From NCBI GenBank assembly GCA_012522805.1, contig JAAYJS010000025.1:30583-94582 (forward strand): a stretch of DNA of 64,000 nucleotides. The letters are read 5' to 3'. Within the stretch, counting starts at the first letter, position 1; each line of letters begins with the position of its first letter. This DNA is from Eubacteriaceae bacterium (lineage in GTDB: Bacteria; Bacillota; Clostridia; Eubacteriales; Eubacteriaceae). The position numbers and the translations under genes are program-made. A model generated the notes under the pieces. The model made no database searches. It saw only the letters and a list, made by a program, of their open reading frames with translations, and was not told the origin of the DNA. Below, one piece after another: positions 45,649 to 53,250 of the stretch.

Positions 45649-46701
45649 ATGAAAATAAATATTTACACTTGCCATTTCGGTAATGGCCATTATAAAGCAG
45701 CGGATTTTATTAAAGAACAATTAGACGCTGATCACGAAACTAAAATTATCGATTTATACGAAGAAATATTCCCCAATATGCACGAATGGGTGTATTATTT
45801 TTATAGGGATTTAATGCAAAAACAAAACCTGTGGTACCACTTATTTCTAAAGGTGGATGGCGTCAAGGACAAAGTCATTCCGCAGTTAACTTTTTTGAAA
45901 AATAGATTCTTCGATTATTTAGACAGCCGTCCCAATCCGGATATTTTTATCGCCACCTACTCCTTATCCGCCTACTTTTTAGGACTTTACAAACAGGAAA
46001 GAGAACTGACAACCCCCTTGATTACCTGTGTAACGGATTTTATGGCTCATGAATTTTGGATGAACGATTATACGGACTTGTATTTGGTCGCATCACCCTT
46101 TACAAAAGCGCATTTACTACAAGGGGAAGTCCAAGAAGAGCAAATTCTGGTTTACGGATTGGGTGGACAGAGTAAAGGTAACATTGAAAGAAGTTTCGAA
46201 GGGCCTCTCAAAATATTAGTGACCGGTGGTGGTCTGGGTTAGCTCCCGAAGGAGATTCAATTTTATACGGATCTGCGAGATCGCTACCATGCGGAATTAA
46301 GAGTGATCTGTGGTAAAAATGCTAAAATCAAACGCAAATTAGATCATGCCAATTTAAAAAATATTTACACCTTTGGTTTTGTAACCAATATGGAAGAACA
46401 ACTGGAATGGGCTGATATATTTGTCGGCAAAGCAGGTGGACTCTCGACCTTTGAGGCCATTCAATGGGAGACACCTATTCTGTATCTGCCACCTTTTTTA
46501 CCCCAAGAAAAGCGCAATGCTCGCTTTATTGAGAAAAGTAAAATTGGTTTGTCGATTCAAAACAATCTAAGCGCCTTCTCTCAGTTTGATGACTTGATTT
46601 TTAGCCAATTTCGGGAAAACATGCGCAAAATGAAAAACGAATTGGAACCGGAAGCGTTTTTAGACCACATCGAAACCATCGATAAAAGAAGAAATGCTTA
46701 A
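45649..46701 (+). pseudogene. Diacylglycerol glycosyltransferase-like gene (UgtP/MGDG synthase type) with in-frame amber
   Basis: A GT28-type glycosyltransferase of about 350 codons interrupted by a TAG at 46240-46242, in the same frame on both sides. The N-terminal MGDG-synthase domain has CHFGNGHYKAA. The part before TAG ends ILVTGGGLG and the part after begins LPKEIQFYTDL, so no sequence is missing. The sugar-donor motif KAGGLSTFEA and the ENARF-like KRNARFIEKS are intact. GGAGG precedes the ATG. It would make glycolipids such as the lipoteichoic-acid anchor. Either a recent nonsense mutation, a sequencing error, or readthrough explains it. Confidence 0.8.
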
Positions 46702-47386
46702 CATGATTCTCTATATGACCCAATTTATTGCAGTTTTTGCGGGTGTGTATTATCTTTTGCCTAATTTAATATTAAGAAGAAAGACGCTTTTGGCCGATGC
46801 CCCAGGCATTCTGTTAACCTTCGATGACGGCCCTTGTCAGGAAGTTACCGAAGAGGTACTGGACATCTTAGCGGAGAACGATACCAACGCTTGCTTTTTT
46901 GTATTGGGTGAAAAAGCCAAAGCTTCCAAGGAGTTAATGGCTCGTATGGCTCGCGAAGGGCACAGTATCGGTCTGCATGGGAATACCCATCGCCATCCCT
47001 TGTCCTTAACACCTAAGGAACAATGGAAAGAACTCAGCGAAGCTTATCAGATCTTAGCGCATTTGGGATTGAAACCTCGGTACTACCGTGCACCCCATGG
47101 TTTTTATACCTTATCGAGTTGGTTGTTTTGTCTCAATAACGGATTGGAAATTGTCCACTGGACAGTCTTGGCTGAAGACTGGAAAATCGGTGAAGCAAAG
47201 TCTTTAACACAGCGGTTGATGAATAGGTCTGCACCGGGTAGAATTTTAGTGTTGCACGATGGCAGCGAAGGCAAGGCAGACCCCAATGCTAACCACATCA
47301 TGCCGGCTGCTTTAAAAGCATATCTCAAAAATTGGAGGGCGCAGGGTGGTCTGCTCACTCCTTGGAGCGATTATGAAAAAAACTAA
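46694..47386 (+). CDS. Polysaccharide deacetylase (NodB/CE4)
   Basis: A 230-residue membrane-anchored NodB-type deacetylase. A hydrophobic segment at about residues 3-24 is a signal anchor. Catalytic motifs are D44-D45 in LTFDDGP, H95 and H99 in LHGNTHRHP (metal ligands), RAPHGF (RxPxG-like motif) and LVLHDG (base-supporting histidine). It probably removes acetyl groups from an envelope polysaccharide such as peptidoglycan. The start overlaps the end of the glycosyltransferase frame by 8 bases; an ATG at 46703 is equally plausible. Confidence 0.92.
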   Translation: MLNMILYMTQFIAVFAGVYYLLPNLILRRKTLLADAPGILLTFDDGPCQEVTEEVLDILAENDTNACFFVLGEKAKASKELMARMAREGHSIGLHGNTHRHPLSLTPKEQWKELSEAYQILAHLGLKPRYYRAPHGFYTLSSWLFCLNNGLEIVHWTVLAEDWKIGEAKSLTQRLMNRSAPGRILVLHDGSEGKADPNANHIMPAALKAYLKNWRAQGGLLTPWSDYEKN

Positions 47387-48458
47387 AAACACCATAAAAC
47401 TCGTGGCTGTTCTTACTTTGAGTTTGTTGACCCTAATCATTTTTTCACGGAGCTATCCCAACATGGATTTAAAGTCCATTTTGTTGCGATTTCAGTGGCC
47501 TTATCTTTTTGTCGCAGCTATGTCCTTTGTTTTCTATTTGCTATCGGAGACCTTTGCTTTCAGCTACTTGCTAAAAGTCAATGGACACAAAATACCGGTG
47601 GGTCGCATATTTGGTTATACTTTGCACGATTACTTTTTTTCGACTATTACACCGGGAGGCAGCGGTGGTCAACCCGGCCAGTTTTATGCCATGCAACGAG
47701 ACCGTATACCGCCTGCCCATTGTCTAACAACTTTATTTACCTTTAATGCTGTTTATCATATAGCCATGCTTTTTATTGCGGTGTGGGCTATGACCATGGG
47801 GGCGACACAAATGGTCGCTAAGATTCCTGCTATGAAAATGCTAACGGTTTACGGCATCGGAGCCCAAATTCTATTTGTTGCACTGTTGACAGCCTTGTTA
47901 TTGACTGAGGATTTGGTGCCAAAAGGTATCTTTTTGTTCTTTCATGGAATTCGCCGCATACCTTTGTTGAAAAAATTTGCTTGTACCCAAGAAAAGCTGC
48001 AACAGCAATGTGAAGAATACCAAGTCAGCAGCGCGTTCATAAAAAGTAACCCAATCGTATTTCTAAAAACCTTTATATATATCTTGCCGATGTTGCTTTT
48101 CTTTTATGCAATACCTTATTGTTTGTACAGAGGCTTGGGTTACCATCATCTCGGTTTGTGGCAAATGATTGCAATACAATCGGTGGCGGTTGTTGCTTTG
48201 GAAAGCGTTCCCTTACCGGGAAGTGTCGGTGTCGGCGAATTATCACTAACGGCGGTATATGCTTTGATTATTCCGCTGCCGGAGGCTTTTGTTCTGATGT
48301 TTTTAACAAGGGCGCTACATCTTTATTTCGGATTGTTGCTCAGCGCCATTGGTGTTTTGACGATGAAAGAAAAACCAATTTTGAGAGAAGGCAAGTCTCT
48401 CAAAAAGTTAGATAAAAACAAAATTGGAATTGTAAGAAAAGCCGAGTTTGTCCAATAA
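47373..48458 (+). CDS. Flippase-like (LPG synthase N-terminal/UPF0104) membrane protein
   Basis: A 361-residue integral membrane protein with about eight hydrophobic helices, of the YbhN/AglD/MprF-flippase group. The family segment FFSTITPGGSGGQPGQFYAM and the C-terminal EDLVPLPGSVGVGE-like VPLPGSVGVGELSL are both present. It has no aminoacyltransferase domain, so it is not full MprF. It presumably moves lipids across the membrane. The start at 47373 follows GGAG and overlaps the deacetylase by 14 bases; GTG at 47346 would lack homology. Confidence 0.88.
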   Translation: MKKTKNTIKLVAVLTLSLLTLIIFSRSYPNMDLKSILLRFQWPYLFVAAMSFVFYLLSETFAFSYLLKVNGHKIPVGRIFGYTLHDYFFSTITPGGSGGQPGQFYAMQRDRIPPAHCLTTLFTFNAVYHIAMLFIAVWAMTMGATQMVAKIPAMKMLTVYGIGAQILFVALLTALLLTEDLVPKGIFLFFHGIRRIPLLKKFACTQEKLQQQCEEYQVSSAFIKSNPIVFLKTFIYILPMLLFFYAIPYCLYRGLGYHHLGLWQMIAIQSVAVVALESVPLPGSVGVGELSLTAVYALIIPLPEAFVLMFLTRALHLYFGLLLSAIGVLTMKEKPILREGKSLKKLDKNKIGIVRKAEFVQ

Positions 48459-48517
48459 AAATAACTCATTGGCAATCTAAACCAAATAATACTAAATTTC
48501 AAGCAAATCTGCTCATC

Positions 48518-48547
48518 AAAAGCCCGGACGAGTGTCAGGGCTTTTTT
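48518..48547 (+). terminator. Terminator of the glycolipid/deacetylase operon
   Basis: AAAAGCCC pairs with GGGCTTTT around an AC-rich loop, ending in TTTTTT. Confidence 0.88.
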
Positions 48548-48589
48548 AATTGGACAATTGTAAGTTAAAATTTAGAGAAAAATTGATTT

Positions 48590-48605
48590 TGTGACATTCG
48601 TCACA
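48590..48605. promoter_or_regulatory. Crp/Fnr-family operator upstream of ric
   Basis: TGTGACATTCGTCACA is a perfect palindrome with the TGTGA-N6-TCACA form. TAAAAT at 48627-48632 is a -10; a start about seven bases later would place the operator centre at -41.5, the class II activation position. A Crp/Fnr-family gene lies in the same operon. Confidence 0.8.
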
Positions 48606-48684
48606 GATTTGAACCGTGTGTGGGGATAAAATGAAATTAAATCAATAGTAAGATTCTTGTATCACAATAATTAAGGAGTAGAAA

Positions 48685-49389
48685 ATGTTTACACATCAAA
48701 CTAAATTAAAAGAGATTATCAATGACAACCCACACATGGTGGAGTTATTTAATGATTTGGGTATCGACTATTGCTGTGGCGGAGGCGACAGCTTGGGAAA
48801 GGTGGCCAAAGAGAAAAACTTGGATTTACATCGCTTTATCGCTCTATTGGAAAATAAACATGAAAGCGTTAAAAAAATAGGCAGTGCTAAAGCAGATTCC
48901 ATAGCAGAATTCAAACAATATTCCATGGAAGAAATGATCGACAGTTTGCAAATGACCCACCATCACGATGAGCGTAAATTACTCAAAGAAATTGACGATT
49001 TGCTCAACAAAATACTACTTGTACACTATCAAAGTCACTCCGAAAAATTGCTGCCATTGCACAAATTATTCGGCACACTTAAGACGGAATTAGAGGCACA
49101 TTTTGCTAAAGAAGAAAAATTGTTATTCCCATTAATGTTGGAAAATCCCAACGCAAGCCCGGAAGTAATTGCACAAGTCAAGGTTTTGGAACGGGAACAC
49201 GATGTAGCCGGCGATGTGATCAAAGAAATGCAAAACCTAACCGATAACTTCACCCCTCCGGAGGATAGCTGCTATACGTATCAGAAAACCTATCAATTGT
49301 TGAACACCTTGGTTCAGGATATTTTTATGCACGTATATAAGGAAAATTCGATCCTTATTCCGTTGTTTGAAAAGCAGGCAAATCGATGA
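48685..49389 (+). CDS. ric: Iron-sulfur cluster repair di-iron protein (RIC/ScdA/YtfE)
   Basis: A 234-residue RIC protein that helps repair Fe-S clusters damaged by nitric oxide or peroxide. The N-terminal ScdA_N domain (about 1-55) contains the IDYCCGGG cysteine pair. A hemerythrin-like four-helix domain with HH/H/E ligands (THHHDERK, HYQSHSEKLLPLH, EEKLLFPLM, EREHDVAGD) binds the di-iron site. AAGGAG precedes the start. It is directly downstream of the TGTGA-TCACA operator, and DUF488 and Crp/Fnr genes follow, so it is likely induced by that regulator. Confidence 0.93.
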   Translation: MFTHQTKLKEIINDNPHMVELFNDLGIDYCCGGGDSLGKVAKEKNLDLHRFIALLENKHESVKKIGSAKADSIAEFKQYSMEEMIDSLQMTHHHDERKLLKEIDDLLNKILLVHYQSHSEKLLPLHKLFGTLKTELEAHFAKEEKLLFPLMLENPNASPEVIAQVKVLEREHDVAGDVIKEMQNLTDNFTPPEDSCYTYQKTYQLLNTLVQDIFMHVYKENSILIPLFEKQANR

Positions 49390-49488
49390 GCTGATCTGGA
49401 AAAAATATCTGAACGTTCAATGAATGAAAGAAGAAATAAAAAAGAAAAAGCATCTGAAGGGTAAATCATAAAAATGGAGGTGAGGCTA

Positions 49489-49857
49489 GTGGTACTAAAA
49501 CTTAAAAGAATTTATGAGAGCAGAAGTTCCGATGACGGCTATCGAGTGCTTGTGGACAGATTGTGGCCTAGGGGCATTAAAAAAGTGGACGCGCACATCG
49601 ACCTGTGGGCTAAAGAACTTGCCCCATCTACTGCTCTCAGAAAAAAATTCCACAACGGTGTCATAGACTATAAGGCTTTTAAAGAGGTTTATGGCGGAGA
49701 GCTTGCGCAAAATGTCGAATTGATACGCTTTGTACGATTGATCGAGAAAAAAGAACAAGAAGTGGTGACCCTTTTAACTGCTGTTAAAGATGTTGACCAC
49801 AGCCATATCCCAGTTTTAATGAGTAAGATGGCAACTTTGTTAGAAAGAGAAAGTTGA
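49489..49857 (+). CDS. DUF488-family protein
   Basis: A 122-residue DUF488 protein. Family blocks are YRVLVDRLWPRGI, DLWAKELAPSTALRKKFHN, and LLTAVKDVDHSHIPVL. Its function is not established. In the window it sits between ric and the Crp/Fnr gene, and I infer a role in the same stress response. I prefer GTG at 49489, which has GGAGG eight bases upstream; the ATG at 49474 overlaps that Shine-Dalgarno site. Confidence 0.85.
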   Translation: MVLKLKRIYESRSSDDGYRVLVDRLWPRGIKKVDAHIDLWAKELAPSTALRKKFHNGVIDYKAFKEVYGGELAQNVELIRFVRLIEKKEQEVVTLLTAVKDVDHSHIPVLMSKMATLLERES

Positions 49858-49866
49858 CGGAGGAAG

Positions 49867-50559
49867 ATGACAGAAGAAGTAAGGGACTTGCAATGCGATA
49901 AATGCGGTATTTGCATTAACAAAATTAAATTATTCGAAAAATTAAACGCTGAAGAACAGTTTCAGATTTTAAAAGAATCCAGACATCAATTGTTTCCTAA
50001 AAATACTATTATCATGCGACCGGAAGACAAAGCGGACAAAGTAATCATCGTTAAGAGAGGTAAGTTAAAGCTCTGTGCCTACGACGAAAACGGTAAGGAA
50101 TATATTTATGATCTTATTGGTGATGGCGACATTCTGGGAGAAGAAGCGATTTTTTCCGAAGACAATGTAGGTATGTACGTAGAGGCCATTACGGATGTCA
50201 ACGCCTGTATCTTAACAAGAGAGCTGTTGGAGAGACTGCTGGCATCTAATTCGGCTTTTGCCATTAAGCTCATTCGCAGTTTGGGTAAAAGGGTAGCAGA
50301 AGATAAGAATAAGATCCGATTGCTATCCATACCCGATGCAAAAAAACGTTTAGAATATTATTTGGCTCTGCGATGCGATCAAATGGGACACAATCACATC
50401 GAATTAACCAGAGATGTCATCGCATCTGCCATCAATGTATCTAGGGAAACCGTTTCGAGAAAATTATCAGAAATAGAAAAAGAGGGGAATATTCAACTCA
50501 TCGGTTATAAAAAGATCCATGTTCTCAACAAAGAAAGACTAAAAACGAATTCACATTAA
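49867..50559 (+). CDS. Crp/Fnr-family transcriptional regulator with N-terminal cysteines
   Basis: A 230-residue regulator. Cysteines C10, C13 and C16 (CDKCGIC) at the N terminus plus C70 or C114 could hold an Fe-S cluster as in FNR. A cyclic-nucleotide-binding-like beta roll follows, then a dimer helix and a C-terminal winged helix with recognition helix VSRETVSRKLSEIE. The R-E-x-x-x-R pattern is that of CRP, which reads TGTGA, matching the operator upstream of ric. FNR proper uses a different code (TTGAT). It is the third gene of the ric run, 9 bases after DUF488. Confidence 0.9.
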   Translation: MTEEVRDLQCDKCGICINKIKLFEKLNAEEQFQILKESRHQLFPKNTIIMRPEDKADKVIIVKRGKLKLCAYDENGKEYIYDLIGDGDILGEEAIFSEDNVGMYVEAITDVNACILTRELLERLLASNSAFAIKLIRSLGKRVAEDKNKIRLLSIPDAKKRLEYYLALRCDQMGHNHIELTRDVIASAINVSRETVSRKLSEIEKEGNIQLIGYKKIHVLNKERLKTNSH

Positions 50560-50645
50560 TAGAATTTTGAGAGGAATTGGATTTTTCAGATAAAGGTTTA
50601 GTTGTTTCTTCTAAAGTAATAGAAAACACCAATATTCAAAATACA

Positions 50646-50674
50646 TTGAATTGTTATGGTTGCAATGGTATACT
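50646..50674 (+). promoter_or_regulatory. Promoter of the cobalamin riboswitch operon
   Basis: TTGAAT at 50646-50651 and TATACT at 50669-50674 are separated by 17 bases, and lie about 20 bases upstream of the riboswitch. Confidence 0.65.
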
Positions 50675-50694
50675 ATGGACAAACAAAATAAACA

Positions 50695-50890
50695 ATTGTT
50701 AGGTGCCCTCTCAAGAGGGAGAATAGGGAAGCTGTTTGAAATACAGCGCGGACCCACCACTGTAAGCGAATACGAGTCTCCAAAATGCCACTGGTTTGCC
50801 GGGAAGGCGGAGATAAGGTTTAAGTCGCAAGCCAGAAGACCTGCCTAATAATGTTCGTCGCAACGAGGGGACATAGCGATATACGAAACT
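50695..50890 (+). promoter_or_regulatory. Cobalamin (adenosylcobalamin-type) riboswitch
   Basis: The characteristic blocks occur in order: AGGTGCC, GAGAATAGGGAAGC, ACCCACCACTGTAAGCG, GCCACTGG with GGGAAGGC, GCCAGAAGACCTGCCTAAT (the B12 box), then the L13-type AACGAGGGGACATAGCG. This is a near full-length B12 element and lies upstream of a terminator hairpin, suiting transcriptional attenuation. A reading frame over it, 50651-50848, is not a gene. Confidence 0.95.
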
Positions 50891-50900
50891 CAAGGATGGG

Positions 50901-50935
50901 GAGCTTCTTATAATCAAATAAGAAGCTCTTTTTTG
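50901..50935 (+). terminator. Riboswitch-controlled terminator
   Basis: A perfect 11-bp stem GAGCTTCTTAT/ATAAGAAGCTC with a 6-base loop runs into TTTTTTG, 10-30 bases after the riboswitch core and before the first gene of the operon. Confidence 0.92.
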
Positions 50936-51048
50936 TTTTCTATTAAGCGCTCATGACTCATCGAAATACAATTGTAGTCAATTGAAGATTGTTTAATGCA
51001 GTTTTGTTTTAAACGCTTTCAAGTAAATTAATTTAAGAAGGAGGATTT

Positions 51049-51504
51049 ATGAAATTAAAACCCATTGGTGTCATCCATTCGCCCTATGCGGAAAGAAGCG
51101 ATGCCCCTAGTCAAGGGAGGATGGAAAATTTAGAGTCGAAAATAGAGGTGTTTGAAGAATTTGCGCCGGCGTTAAAGGATGTTGAAGGTGCCAGTCATTT
51201 ATTCATTCTCTACTGGGCTGATAAAGCAGATAGAGAAAAACTGCTAACCAATACACCCCACGACACCGACAAAAGTGTTTTACACGGTGCATTTGCCACC
51301 AGATCTCCCAATCGGCCAAACCCCATCAATTTAGGTATTGTTGATCTAGTGAATAGAGAAGACAATGTATTATTTGTAAAGGGTTTAGATGCTCTGGATC
51401 AGAGCACCTTGTTGGATATCAAACCTTATAATTCCAAGCTGGATTCTATCGTAGATTCGAAATTAAGCTGGTTTAAGGAAAAAAATTGCGGTGAAGCGGA
51501 CTAA
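51049..51504 (+). CDS. TrmO-like SAM-binding protein (UPF0066)
   Basis: A 151-residue protein of the TrmO/YaeB family, which uses SAM to methylate the t6A base of tRNA. Conserved blocks are PIGVIHSPY at the start, VFEEFAPALKDVEGASHLFILYW, FATRSPNRPNPI and LLDIKPY. It is the first gene after a cobalamin riboswitch and precedes a metal/peptide ABC transporter, an unusual place for a tRNA-modification gene. It lacks the C-terminal extension of E. coli TrmO. A role tied to cobalt or corrinoid metabolism is inference. GGAGGA precedes the start. Confidence 0.88.
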   Translation: MKLKPIGVIHSPYAERSDAPSQGRMENLESKIEVFEEFAPALKDVEGASHLFILYWADKADREKLLTNTPHDTDKSVLHGAFATRSPNRPNPINLGIVDLVNREDNVLFVKGLDALDQSTLLDIKPYNSKLDSIVDSKLSWFKEKNCGEAD

Positions 51505-51593
51505 TAGAATAACCATGTAGAGTTGGAGCAGCAACGCCACGTGGTGATAGAACAAAATAAAAGGACTCATGTATTAAAAAGAGGAGATTTTAA

Positions 51594-53165
51594 ATGAAAA
51601 AATATAGTAAGCAGATATTGTGTTGGATGTTAATCCTTATCATGGCGCTGACGGTAGCGTGTTCTTCTAATAATAACCAAGGTAAAGCAGATGCGGAAAA
51701 GAAAACCGAAAAAACTGAACCGGTCGTTGTCAAATTGGCCGGTGGCGATTTCGGCCTTTCCCAACCGTATACCACATATTCCAGAGGCCCCGGTACATAC
51801 AAAGTCAAACTGGTTTTTGACAGTTTAGTAGCAAAAGACGACAAGGGCTATATTCCGTGGTTGGCAGAAAATTGGGAACTCAAAGAAGACGGTAAACAAT
51901 ATGTCTTTACATTACGCGATGATGTGAAATGGGCCGACGGAAAGCCTTTTACAGCGGAGGATGTGGTTTTCACCTTTGACTATGGTCAGGTACACCCACC
52001 GGTGGGTTCTTCTCAACTACTGATGAAAGAAGGATTTTTAAAGGAAGTGGCAAAGACTTCCGATCACGAAGTTGTCTTTAACCTGTCTGAACCCAATCCA
52101 AATTTTTTAGAAGCGATCATATCGGTAAATATCATACCCAAACATATATGGGAGGGAGTTGAGCGCCCCGACGAATTTACCGACGAAGAAGCATTGATTG
52201 CAACGGGTCCCTTTAAATTAGTGGACTACAACAAAGAACACGGCACCTATCGCTTTGAAGCGAGAGAAGATTTTTGGGGACCGAAACCGGCGGTAGATGT
52301 GATTGAGTTTGTACCTGTCAGCGATCCGGTGATGGCTTTAGAAAACGGAGATATCGATCTTGCCAGTATTCCGGTGGATTCTTTGTCGCGATTTGAGGAC
52401 AAAGAAGAATTTACTATGATGGACAATCTTGGAGTATACGGCACCAGACTTCGCTTCAATATCGCCAATGTAGATGATTTTAAGTCTAAAGAATTTAGGC
52501 AAGCCTTTGCCTATGCCATCGACCGTCAAGACATTGTTGATAAAATTGCCAGAGGTGCCGGTGTACCGGGCAGCATGGGCATCTTACCACCTGCGCACAT
52601 TTGGTACAACGATCAAGTTCCGAAATACGATAAAAACATAGAAAAAGCTAAAGAATTGATCGAAAAGTCAGGCGTAACCCCTGGAGAATACGAACTTTTG
52701 GTAGGCGAGGGCCAAGAAGTTCGCTTAGGAGAACTCATCAAAGAACAGTTAGAAGCTGTGGGCATTCAAGTCAATGTCGTTACGGCAGATCTCAAGTCAA
52801 GAGATTCTAGAATGGCCGAAGGTGACTACCAATTGGTGGTAACCGGCCATGGCGGATGGGGTCGAGATGCCGATTATCTGCGCACTCGCTTTGCGGGAAA
52901 AGCGGACGGTTGGTCCTCCGGAACACCGGGCTACGAAAATGAGACCTTTTCTAAACTGGCAGAAGAACAACGCGTAGAGACTGACGAAGCAAAACGTAAA
53001 AAAATAATCATGGAGTTGCAGGAAGTCCTTGCTGAGGATGTTCCGGAAATTCCCCTCTTTATGAGAACCGGTAAAACCGTTTATAGAAATACCACCTATG
53101 GCGGCTGGAAATACGAATTCGATCACCACGAAAGTACCCACAATAAACTTTCTTATCTGGAATAG
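51594..53165 (+). CDS. ABC transporter substrate-binding lipoprotein (Opp/Nik family)
   Basis: A 523-residue SBP_bac_5 (cluster C) binding protein. The signal peptide ends in a lipobox LTVAC at residue 23, so it is a lipoprotein. Family blocks include LAENWELKEDGKQYVFTLRDDVKWADGKPFTAEDV, TGPFKLVDYN and FRQAFAYAIDRQDIV. Members bind peptides, nickel, cobalt or haem; the ligand is not decided by sequence. A cobalamin riboswitch upstream argues for a corrinoid-linked metal such as cobalt. GAGGAG precedes the ATG. Confidence 0.92.
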   Translation: MKKYSKQILCWMLILIMALTVACSSNNNQGKADAEKKTEKTEPVVVKLAGGDFGLSQPYTTYSRGPGTYKVKLVFDSLVAKDDKGYIPWLAENWELKEDGKQYVFTLRDDVKWADGKPFTAEDVVFTFDYGQVHPPVGSSQLLMKEGFLKEVAKTSDHEVVFNLSEPNPNFLEAIISVNIIPKHIWEGVERPDEFTDEEALIATGPFKLVDYNKEHGTYRFEAREDFWGPKPAVDVIEFVPVSDPVMALENGDIDLASIPVDSLSRFEDKEEFTMMDNLGVYGTRLRFNIANVDDFKSKEFRQAFAYAIDRQDIVDKIARGAGVPGSMGILPPAHIWYNDQVPKYDKNIEKAKELIEKSGVTPGEYELLVGEGQEVRLGELIKEQLEAVGIQVNVVTADLKSRDSRMAEGDYQLVVTGHGGWGRDADYLRTRFAGKADGWSSGTPGYENETFSKLAEEQRVETDEAKRKKIIMELQEVLAEDVPEIPLFMRTGKTVYRNTTYGGWKYEFDHHESTHNKLSYLE

Positions 53166-53172
53166 TAGAATT

Positions 53173-53198
53173 GGAGATATGCCAATCGGTGTATCTCC
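53173..53198 (+). terminator. Intercistronic hairpin between binding protein and ATPase
   Basis: GGAGATATGCC pairs with GGTGTATCTCC (wobbles included) around AATC and is followed by TTTACTCTT. It may cut or stabilise the mRNA so that the binding protein is made in excess over the membrane parts. Confidence 0.6.
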
Positions 53199-53250
53199 TT
53201 TACTCTTATCGATCTATCTATTCGTGTTTTCAAAAAGAAAGGAGGTATGG

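Noticed and set aside
46240..46242. Pyrrolysine or general amber recoding to explain the TAG in the glycosyltransferase
   Set aside because: Several housekeeping genes in the window end in TAG at their normal length, and no Pyl genes are seen, so general recoding is unlikely.
50651..50848. 65-residue reading frame before the TrmO-like gene
   Set aside because: It lies wholly on conserved cobalamin riboswitch sequence and has no ribosome-binding site.
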